Assembly: GCA_037132075.1 (NCBI GenBank)
Contig: JBAXPV010000088.1
Span: 1-5,403 of the forward strand
Length of the DNA: 5,403 nt
Direction: 5' to 3'
From: JBAXPV01 sp037132075
Lineage (GTDB): Bacteria > Bacteroidota > Bacteroidia > Bacteroidales > CAIXZF01
Under the pieces are notes generated by a model. That model ran no database searches and had not been told where the DNA came from. It saw nothing but the letters and a program-made list of their open reading frames with translations. The position numbers and the translations under genes are program-made. Shown here one piece after another: positions 1-5,403 of the stretch (its first letter is position 1; each line of letters starts with the position of its first letter).

Positions 1-2
1 GG

Positions 3-617
3 GAAGATTCCATACTCTCGCACTTTGAAACAATGGCTCGAGTACTTGTTGAGATAAAAGAGATTAACGTTCATAAATTGAATGAAATATCAATTGCATC
101 TACCAGGACTGCAAGTGCAACTTCGACCACCATTGATGCTCTCAAAGAAGTCGCTTACACTGTTGTTGGCTACCGGGATATTTCTTCACATAAGACCACA
201 AAACTTGAGCAAAACAATAAAACCGTTCACCAGGATTCAACTATTGAAAACGCCTTGGCTCGAAATATTCAAGGCTCTCAGCTTCGCCCGGCTTATGTCG
301 ACTTTGATATTCCTGCCATCACCCGTGCCATAAAACTTTCCCCGATGCAGGGTAATATCGAACTCTTTCAAAAGCACACACAGGACATCATTCATTCCAT
401 CAATATCCCTCAGCTTATTGAGAATTCACTAAAATCAAATACCGTTGATCACACCCCGGAATTCAATAAGATCATAGGGGAATTGTCCGGAAAGATGGAG
501 ATGATGGACCAGCTCAAAAAGACCCTGGACTCTGGTGTTCGTTCGCATATCGTCTACCAGGATATTGTCGATGCCCAGGACACCATCAAATTAATTCATG
601 CCGATACTTCCCGCTAA
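3..617 (+). CDS. Partial helical phage tail protein, possibly tape-measure C-terminus
   Basis: I do not recognise this protein by sequence. The frame is open to the left edge, so the 5' end is probably missing. An ATG at 33 would give 194 residues, but the codons before it (EDSILSHFET) continue the same amphipathic helical pattern through that Met into ARVLVEIKEINVHKL, so I favour an internal Met. The protein is rich in Lys, Gln, Ile and Leu, has no membrane segment or Cys, and looks helical in its last third (for example IIGELSGKMEMMDQLKKTL). A low-complexity Ser/Thr/Ala stretch (SIASTRTASATSTT) lies near the start. It ends at a TAA 9 bases before the next gene. A helical protein directly before distal-tail and hub genes fits the C-terminus of a tape-measure protein, the helical ruler that sets tail length. 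That function rests on gene order only. It could instead be a small separate tail protein starting at 33. Confidence 0.7.
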   Translation, partial: EDSILSHFETMARVLVEIKEINVHKLNEISIASTRTASATSTTIDALKEVAYTVVGYRDISSHKTTKLEQNNKTVHQDSTIENALARNIQGSQLRPAYVDFDIPAITRAIKLSPMQGNIELFQKHTQDIIHSINIPQLIENSLKSNTVDHTPEFNKIIGELSGKMEMMDQLKKTLDSGVRSHIVYQDIVDAQDTIKLIHADTSR

Positions 618-626
618 AACAAAAAT

Positions 627-1871
627 ATGTCACGCCATATCTCAAAGTACCCCTCAACCCTCTGTGCTGCCAAAAACCCTGATGTCTTTGTAATCCAGTC
701 AGATAAAGATAGCAGCCCGGGTGTCGCAAAGCTTACTCCCTCTTTCAGCTTTGAGCTGTGGCAGGATGAAATGATTTTCCGTGATTTCATTTCACCGCTT
801 GTTTCCGGCTCCTATCTTTTCGCTACACTTGATGTGTCGGAGCTTCTGCTGGGTTCTATCCCCAGGTATAATTTCCTGGACGCTCCCGTTTCGTTTGGGA
901 CACCCCTAATCCGAAGAGAAGTCATTTTCCCCTTCTATGTCAAACATTCGGAAAACTACCTGGAAATTGATGACAGAGAGGTTACGCTGATGTCACATTG
1001 GTTTTACGCGCTCAATGGTGGTGTTCCGCCATGGAAACATGTCGAATTCTATAAAGCCTACGCCACCTTTGAGCAGTACTTTGTTGACACAAAGAAAACC
1101 TTCCTGACCTGGCGATGGTCACAGAAGATCATCGGTTACGAGGATAAGGAATCGCTGTATTTCCTCAATCTGAGTGAACGGGCGGTAGATACGCTCAGCC
1201 TGGTGATCACCTCTAAGTTCTTTACCCTGACTCTGGAACAACCTCTTAGCCTGGCACTGGGCTCTGTGATCTACAAGGCCTATGAAGTACTGGAACTCAA
1301 TATCTCTCCCAAAGAAATAGTCGAAGCCCTGGATATTGACCAGATCGATATTCATAGCTTTAACGTTCACGTTACCCACAATGGCCATCAAATTTCTGAA
1401 AAGCAGTATTATAAAATAGATTACCGGGAGTTGCCAAACGTTCACCAATTCCTTTTCCTCAACTCCCTGGGAGCTTATGAAAGTATAAGATTCACAGGTA
1501 CTGCCACCACTGAGGATGCCTATAACCGTGACTTCTTTGACCAGACAGCCCTCACTCCGTACAATACGTTCGCAAGGTCGAAAGGCCAAATTGCCCCGGA
1601 GATTGCCACCACTAAAAAGGTGAACTCCGGATGGATAACAAAAGAAGAAACAGAACTAATGCGTGATTTCATTTCGTCGCAGGAAGTCTATGAAATCATT
1701 GGGGAAGAATACTATCCTGTGCTGGTCACCCAGGATAAAGTTGAGGTGCATCGTGACAACTCATTTCTGTATTCCATCACTGTGTCAATCGAAAACATTG
1801 ACCTTAAAAATGTCTATCAAGGGCTGAGCGGCATTATGCCAACCACCGGAACACTCACAGACCCTTACTAA
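627..1871 (+). CDS. Phage tail structural protein, distal-tail/tail-tip-like (414 aa)
   Basis: This is a full-length protein of 414 residues with an ATG start after an A-rich leader (TAAAACAAAAAT) and no Shine-Dalgarno sequence. The N-terminus (NPDVFVIQSD, residues 18-27, then a strand-rich stretch ending in LFATLDVSELLLGSIP) resembles the beta-sandwich opening of Bacteroidota phage tail proteins. Two C-terminal motifs recall the same family: FLFLNSLGAYESIRFTG at residues 275-291, and GWITKEETELMRDF from residue 335 followed by SSQEVYE. There is no signal peptide, no transmembrane segment and only one Cys, as expected for a virion protein assembled in the cytoplasm. It sits between the presumed tape-measure end and the hub-like gene, 9 bases from each, which suggests a distal-tail or tail-tip ring component. 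Phage structural protein is fairly secure. The exact position in the virion is inferred, and no enzymatic motif is visible. Confidence 0.72.
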   Translation: MSRHISKYPSTLCAAKNPDVFVIQSDKDSSPGVAKLTPSFSFELWQDEMIFRDFISPLVSGSYLFATLDVSELLLGSIPRYNFLDAPVSFGTPLIRREVIFPFYVKHSENYLEIDDREVTLMSHWFYALNGGVPPWKHVEFYKAYATFEQYFVDTKKTFLTWRWSQKIIGYEDKESLYFLNLSERAVDTLSLVITSKFFTLTLEQPLSLALGSVIYKAYEVLELNISPKEIVEALDIDQIDIHSFNVHVTHNGHQISEKQYYKIDYRELPNVHQFLFLNSLGAYESIRFTGTATTEDAYNRDFFDQTALTPYNTFARSKGQIAPEIATTKKVNSGWITKEETELMRDFISSQEVYEIIGEEYYPVLVTQDKVEVHRDNSFLYSITVSIENIDLKNVYQGLSGIMPTTGTLTDPY

Positions 1872-1880
1872 TCCAAATCC

Positions 1881-3680
1881 ATGTACTCAGCACTGATCAA
1901 CGGCAAAGAAATAGACCTGGGCGATGTCCAGATCTCAATGCGATTGAAGAATCCCATGTTTGACCCTAATATGGGGATGGATTCTACCGCCTCCTATCCC
2001 TTCAAATTGCCTGTTACCCCTAAAAATATGGCAATTCTGGGATTCCCAGGGAGGCTGACCAAGCCGATGCCTTACCAAAACGATTTTCCGTTTGAACATC
2101 GCTTCGGAGCAATCCAGTTACCAGGCACTCAGATTCGGATTTTGAAAGTAACAGAATCAGAAATCGAAGCCTATATCAAAATCGGCAGATCTGAGTTCCT
2201 GTCCACAACCAAGGATAAAACCCTTCAAGACCTTGCCTTTCCTGAAGTGGTTTTGGTAGATCATGCCACCCCTGATGCCAGCCTTGCGGAAGTAAAAAAA
2301 TGGCTTGTCAGCACAGAACCGTTGGAATATCCTGCCACCTTCCCGATGGTGAAGAACCTCGGGCTTTTTGGGGCCTCCAACTTCGCAGAAGTCTGGTGGA
2401 AAAGTGACGGTCCCGGGCCTTACCAAAATGCCTGGACTTTCGAAGGAATCCACTGGGCCGACAATATTCACTCTTATCCTGATTATTACAGGATTCCGGC
2501 TATTACCCCGATGGCGTGGCTCTGTACCGTAATTGAGCAAATCTTTGATGAAGCTGACTATACCATTATTTCAAATGAGTTCTTTACCGATGAAGTGCTT
2601 CGGAAGTTGTGTATATACAATCCGGTCATCGTACGTTATAAGAACTCCATTCACCATGAGATCAAATTCAACCTAAATCACCATCTGCCAAAGCTTTCTA
2701 TAACTTCTTTCCTATCGACATTCCGGGTTCCCTTTGGCATAGACACCTATTTTCATCACATAAGAAAAGAGGTTCGGTTGATGAGTCGCGATTCCATCAT
2801 TACTTCCATGGAAGAGCCAGTGGACTTCTCAGAAAGGGTGAGTAAGGTCCGCACTGTCTTTATCGAACTTGCTTCCGAGAATTTTACATTCTCCATGCAG
2901 TCCGACCCTAATGATGTTTATTGGCAGAAAACCATGTTAATGTCGATTAAACAAAACGTGGCGGAACCTGCTTCGGTGATGTACTTCATGATGCTTCCCT
3001 CAGATCAGTTGTTAAACTCGGTATGCCTGGTCATTGATGAGAATTGGTGGTATGTTTACCTCGAGGATGAAAACAACCCGGGCTTGTTCCTTTGGACGCG
3101 CTTCGCTTACAATTGGCAGGATGCAGTCCTGGGAACCGGCGAAGTCAAGTTTGAGGCTCCCATAGCACCTTTGCCCACAGTCACAGAACCGGCGCTTTGC
3201 CTTGATGGTGCCCTGGGTGATGCCACCCTGCCCGTTGTTGACCTTCGTGGAAATCAACAAATGAATCCAATCTATCCCGGGGAAGAGTATTCAGAATTCA
3301 GCCTACGGTTGCTATTTTGCCACGGGGTTCAAAAACCCAGTCCATCCAATTACTTCTATGTCTACGCTTCAAGCCTGTTTCCAACGCTTTACGCTACGCC
3401 GGATTCGCAGCCATTTGACATGTCGTGGCGATCTCCCGGGGAAGTAACCGGATTCCCTCAATGCGGCCTTTATCAAACCTTTTGGAAAAACTGGATAGAA
3501 TGGAGAGGACGTACCACTCAGGTAGAAATACAAAAACACCTCACTGCATCGGAACTCTCAAACCTTGACTTCACTAAAAAACACAAGATCAATGAGTCTC
3601 AGTTCATCCTCGATGAGCTGAATTTCACTGTCACCCTACAGTCCATTCAGGTTGCCAAGATCAAAGCCTGGACTGTATAA
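1881..3680 (+). CDS. Phage tail hub/baseplate-like structural protein (599 aa)
   Basis: This 599-residue protein starts at ATG 1881, 9 bases after the previous TAA. The N-terminal domain (MYSALINGKEIDLGDVQISM, then YPFKLPVTPKN near residues 39-49) has the pattern of Bacteroidota phage proteins with a short 'ingeevdl' strand followed by an F-K-L/I-P-x-T-x-x-N motif. The central part has AWLCTVIEQIFDEADYTII from residue 212, KLCIYNP, and FNLNHHLPKLSITSFLSTF from residue 263. This 'nhLP..ti..FL..f...fg' pattern recalls tail hub or baseplate proteins. Near the C-terminus are GLYQTFWKNW (529-538) and a strand-rich end with LDFTKKHKINESQFILDELNF, as in the closing beta domain of such proteins. Six Cys are scattered, and there is no signal peptide. 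Its likely role is a hub at the tail tip that closes the tube and carries the fibres encoded downstream. The assignment rests on remembered family patterns and gene order. Confidence 0.72.
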   Translation: MYSALINGKEIDLGDVQISMRLKNPMFDPNMGMDSTASYPFKLPVTPKNMAILGFPGRLTKPMPYQNDFPFEHRFGAIQLPGTQIRILKVTESEIEAYIKIGRSEFLSTTKDKTLQDLAFPEVVLVDHATPDASLAEVKKWLVSTEPLEYPATFPMVKNLGLFGASNFAEVWWKSDGPGPYQNAWTFEGIHWADNIHSYPDYYRIPAITPMAWLCTVIEQIFDEADYTIISNEFFTDEVLRKLCIYNPVIVRYKNSIHHEIKFNLNHHLPKLSITSFLSTFRVPFGIDTYFHHIRKEVRLMSRDSIITSMEEPVDFSERVSKVRTVFIELASENFTFSMQSDPNDVYWQKTMLMSIKQNVAEPASVMYFMMLPSDQLLNSVCLVIDENWWYVYLEDENNPGLFLWTRFAYNWQDAVLGTGEVKFEAPIAPLPTVTEPALCLDGALGDATLPVVDLRGNQQMNPIYPGEEYSEFSLRLLFCHGVQKPSPSNYFYVYASSLFPTLYATPDSQPFDMSWRSPGEVTGFPQCGLYQTFWKNWIEWRGRTTQVEIQKHLTASELSNLDFTKKHKINESQFILDELNFTVTLQSIQVAKIKAWTV

Positions 3681-3722
3681 TTGTCCTTTTCTAACGATGT
3701 TACCCCTGATAATTTAGCATCC

Positions 3723-3779
3723 ATGAAAAAGTTAGTAATATTTCTCGTACTTCTCTGTGTCACTTTTATGTCCTGTGCC
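3723..3779 (+). other. Signal peptide, lipoprotein-like, at start of the fibre gene
   Basis: Residues 1-19 read MKKLVIFLVLLCVTFMSCA. Two Lys are followed by an uninterrupted hydrophobic core (LVIFLVLLCVTFM) and then S-C-A-Q. Cys18 is preceded by F-M-S, a weak match to a lipobox, although Bacteroidota lipoboxes are often relaxed, so lipidation at Cys18 is possible. Cleavage by signal peptidase I after Ala19 (S-C-A|Q) is equally plausible. No acidic cluster follows the Cys, so I see no typical Bacteroidota lipoprotein surface-export signal. The presence of an export signal is more certain than its class. Confidence 0.75.
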
Positions 3780-4991
3780 CAGAAAATTGCTGCCCCTCCA
3801 ACAGATATTACTTTTTGGAATGTCTGGGTGCAGCATAATCTTATCGTTGGGATGCCACCGCATCAAAAAAAAATCCCCCAAGACCTGATCTTCAAAAGTG
3901 ATTCCGGCCTTTATGGCTACGTCACCCATTATCAACTTACGCTGATTTCAGGGGGAGTAGGACCAACAGGGCCAGCGGGGCCAGAAGGCCCAAGGGGTGA
4001 TTCCGGCTATTCGCCAGTGAAAGGCATCGATTACTTCGATGGTGTTCCCGGCCCTGATGGGCCAGAAGGGCCAAAAGGTGATTCCGGCGTTGCCGGTTCT
4101 AATGGAACAAACGGCGCCAATGGTTCAATTGGCTTGAATACCCCATGGTCCTCCGTTTGGACAATGCACGATTATTTATGCAACACTACACCCCCAAGTG
4201 GGAAGTTTTGTACTTATACTGGTTCTTATTCGTCATGGAGTGACTTTTGCGCTTCGTTGGTTTTCAGCTATACCGATAAAAACTCGGTGAATTGGTCCGC
4301 GATGTTTGTTGGCCTCAATGATCATCCAACAATCTTTCGTTTGGAGAAGGTGGGCGACCCAACGAATTACGCCACATTCCGTTCAGAGATAACTACAGAA
4401 CACACTACATGGTGCCGTTTTTTCAGCGTACTTGTTAATAGCAATGGGAATCCTTCTCCTAACTCAGATTACTACATCTCTTTTCAGAAAAATGGTGCCG
4501 ATGGTGCTACCGGGAGTAACGGAACGAACGGTTCCAATGGTTCTGTTGGCCCGCAGGGTCCGGCAGGTCCTGCAGGCTTGGATTCGACAATATTTGTCAA
4601 TGATCATTCCTATACCGGAATCAAGATAGTGTTGACGGCAGCCGCCAATTCAGTTATTGGTGATGTTGTTTATCTTGCTTCTTCCGGTAAGGCTACCTTC
4701 TGCAAGTCAGATGCTATAGCCAATTGCCCTTATGCTTTCGCTATTTGTGCTGATGCCACTATTGCTGCCAATGCCTCCGGGAATTGGTTAACCAATGGCA
4801 CCATCCGTGATGATACCTGGTCGTGGACTGTTGGAAGTCCAATCTATGTTTCATCAACGGGTACCACTGCAAACACCCTCACGCAGACAGCCCCCAGTGC
4901 AGCCCATAACGTTGTTATGTCCGTGGGGATTGCGCTTTCATCTCATGTTATGTACTTCTTCGGTTCATTAATTCCCATCGAACTTTATTAA
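3723..4991 (+). CDS. Collagen-like phage tail-fibre protein with N-terminal signal peptide (422 aa)
   Basis: This is a modular protein of 422 residues. Residues 1-19 form a signal peptide. Residues 20-76 are a short N-domain of unknown fold. Residues 77-137 are collagen-like, with the phage-fibre motif GYSPVKGIDYFDG at 95-107. Residues 138-257 form a globular beta-rich domain with four Cys (153, 163, 176, 231). Residues 258-287 are ten perfect Gly-X-Y triplets. Residues 288-422 resemble a C-terminal domain common in phage fibre and decoration proteins (GDVVYLASSGK, TIAANASG, RDDTWSWTVGSPIYVSSTGT, LTQTAPS, VGIA). Collagen-like shafts in phage fibres are expected to form trimers. I chose ATG 3723 because it puts the signal peptide at residue 1. 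The frame also extends to a TTG at 3681, directly after the previous stop, adding 14 polar residues. Position and domains say tail fibre, but the export signal is odd for a virion protein. The alternative is a phage-encoded, exported surface protein. Confidence 0.78.
   Translation: MKKLVIFLVLLCVTFMSCAQKIAAPPTDITFWNVWVQHNLIVGMPPHQKKIPQDLIFKSDSGLYGYVTHYQLTLISGGVGPTGPAGPEGPRGDSGYSPVKGIDYFDGVPGPDGPEGPKGDSGVAGSNGTNGANGSIGLNTPWSSVWTMHDYLCNTTPPSGKFCTYTGSYSSWSDFCASLVFSYTDKNSVNWSAMFVGLNDHPTIFRLEKVGDPTNYATFRSEITTEHTTWCRFFSVLVNSNGNPSPNSDYYISFQKNGADGATGSNGTNGSNGSVGPQGPAGPAGLDSTIFVNDHSYTGIKIVLTAAANSVIGDVVYLASSGKATFCKSDAIANCPYAFAICADATIAANASGNWLTNGTIRDDTWSWTVGSPIYVSSTGTTANTLTQTAPSAAHNVVMSVGIALSSHVMYFFGSLIPIELY
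3951..4133 (+). repeat. Collagen-like Gly-X-Y tract 1 in the fibre protein
   Basis: This tract encodes residues 77-137 of the fibre protein. Gly-X-Y triplets run GGV-GPT-GPA-GPE-GPR-GDS, are interrupted by the GYSPVKGIDYFDG motif, resume as GVP-GPD-GPE-GPK-GDS-GVA, and end in an Asn-rich part (GSNGTNGANGSIG). The Pro-rich half would form the stable triple helix. The Asn/Ser-rich end leads into the globular domain. The tract acts as a shaft segment. Confidence 0.85.
3978..4088 (+). repeat. Pair of 30-base direct repeats within collagen tract 1
   Basis: The copies lie at 3978-4007 and 4059-4088 and match at 27 of 30 bases by eye. Both encode GPEGP(R/K)GDSG in the same frame. The DNA identity exceeds what the shared amino acids require, suggesting a fairly recent duplication or slippage within the shaft. 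Each copy carries GC-rich inverted half-sites (for example GGGCC-AGAA-GGCCC at 3978-3991), which follow from the Gly-Pro codons. Confidence 0.7.
4494..4583 (+). repeat. Collagen-like Gly-X-Y tract 2 in the fibre protein
   Basis: Ten uninterrupted Gly-X-Y triplets encode residues 258-287. They begin GAD-GAT, continue with an Asn-rich part GSNGTNGSNGSVG, then the Pro-rich GPQ-GPA-GPA, and end in GLD. The Asn-rich part is nearly the same protein sequence as the end of tract 1 (11 of 13 residues), with 30 of 39 bases identical, so the two tracts probably share an origin. Confidence 0.85.
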
Positions 4992-4997
4992 ATTCTC

Positions 4998-5403
4998 ATG
5001 GCTTATACAAACGCAATATTTTATCTCGATCATGTTAATGGTATTGATGCCGCAAGAACAACGCTAAACTTATGTACGGCATCAAATCCAAGTAGTACCA
5101 TTACCAGTATTAATAAGGTTGGTCATGGACTTGTCACTGGAGCAGTAGTGACACTTTCCAATTTCACTGCCTGGTTAAATGCCAAATGGAAAATCACCCG
5201 CGTTGATGCGGACAATTTTACCCTTGATACGGCAGTCTGGCAAGCCACTGCCGATGCTTCCGGTGATTGTGTCCCCTTTGGTGGAATGAATTGGGCAGAT
5301 GCCTGGAAAACATTAACGACCGGTGCCTCGGCTGCAAGAGTCGCGCCTGGTGATGCAATCCGTTGTGCAAAATCTCCTGATCCTTCTTTGTTGGGAAATG
5401 CCA
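4998..5403 (+). CDS. Partial tail-fibre/tail-spike-like protein with FCCH-like inserted domain
   Basis: ATG 4998 follows the fibre-gene TAA by 6 bases, and the frame runs off the right edge after 135 codons. The first residues, AIFYLDHVNGIDAA (6-19), and the later GGMNWADAWKTLTTGASAARVAPGDAIR (95-122) together match the usual opening of beta-helix (pectate-lyase-like) tail proteins: 'YVDpvnGsDan ... sWadAwkTi ... iaPGDtIri'. Between these halves, residues 34-78 read TITSINKVGHGLVTGAVVTL, a tract with WLNAKWKITRVDADNFTLDTA, which fits the small FCCH-type beta domain ('HGL.tGd.V.i ... LNg.w.Vt.vdan.FTL') seen in many phage tail proteins. There is no signal peptide, and Cys occurs at residues 26, 91 and 123. 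The likely role is host-surface recognition, possibly with polysaccharide-degrading activity. Any catalytic part lies outside the window, so enzymatic function is not shown. Confidence 0.75.
   Translation, partial: MAYTNAIFYLDHVNGIDAARTTLNLCTASNPSSTITSINKVGHGLVTGAVVTLSNFTAWLNAKWKITRVDADNFTLDTAVWQATADASGDCVPFGGMNWADAWKTLTTGASAARVAPGDAIRCAKSPDPSLLGNA

Noticed and set aside
82..333. Short plus-strand frame overlapping the first gene
   Set aside because: It is in another frame of a clearly coding region, with low-complexity content and no initiation context. The frame at 4432-4629 inside the fibre gene is rejected for the same reason.
1119..1589. Minus-strand open frame of 156 codons
   Set aside because: It lies wholly inside the 414-residue tail protein on the opposite strand and shows no recognisable domain. 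It is a shadow of the real gene, as are the minus-strand frames at 2157-2540, 3012-3260 and 3732-3935.
3681..3722. TTG at 3681 as the start of the fibre gene, giving 436 residues
   Set aside because: It would place 14 polar residues before a canonical signal peptide. ATG 3723 puts the signal at residue 1 and TTG starts are uncommon, though it cannot be fully excluded.
3993..4001. RGD(S) cell-attachment motif in the fibre shaft
   Set aside because: Residues 91-94 read RGDS, but the second copy of the same repeat has KGDS. GDS/GDK triplets are ordinary in collagen-like phage tracts, so integrin-type binding is not supported.
3978..4072. GC-rich hairpins (GGGCC-AGAA-GGCCC at 3978-3991; GGCCC-TGAT-GGGCC at 4050-4063) as terminators
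   Set aside because: They lie inside the coding collagen tract, have no following T run, and follow from Gly-Pro codon repetition.
4584..4991. Diversity-generating retroelement target in the C-terminal fibre domain
   Set aside because: Such targets occur in Bacteroidota phage fibres, but I see no adjacent template repeat, reverse transcriptase or accessory gene, and no matching repeat of this region within the window.
615..4991. Alternative genetic code in the phage
   Set aside because: There is no in-frame TAG or TGA in any gene, and each TAA is followed closely by an ATG at a sensible domain start, so standard termination explains the data.

Overview
This window looks like part of the tail-tip and tail-fibre module of a double-stranded DNA phage or prophage infecting a Bacteroidota host. 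Five genes lie head to tail on the + strand and fill almost the whole window, with gaps of 9, 9, 42 and 6 bases. The Bacteroidota assignment is an inference. No start codon has a Shine-Dalgarno sequence in front of it, all four stop codons are TAA, and the two central proteins have the look of tail-tip proteins from Bacteroidota phages. No database search was possible.

Layout: (1) 3-617 is the end of an alpha-helical protein that is open at the left edge, possibly the C-terminus of a tape-measure protein. (2) 627-1871 and (3) 1881-3680 are two conserved-looking structural proteins, read here as distal-tail and hub/baseplate-like components. (4) 3723-4991 is a modular collagen-like fibre protein. 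It has an N-terminal signal peptide or lipoprotein signal, a short N-domain, a Gly-X-Y shaft, a globular domain, a second Gly-X-Y shaft and a C-terminal phage-type beta domain. (5) 4998 to the right edge is the start of a probable beta-helix tail-fibre or tail-spike protein, with what looks like an FCCH-type small beta domain inserted near its N-terminus.

The order (tape measure?, distal tail, hub, fibre, fibre/spike) is the usual proximal-to-distal order of tail genes, so the genes probably form one late operon building the host-contacting end of the virion. I saw no integrase, lysis gene, tRNA, CRISPR array, insertion sequence or convincing terminator. The most unusual points are an export signal on a protein that otherwise looks like a virion fibre, and a single reading frame shared by all five genes and interrupted only by four TAA codons.
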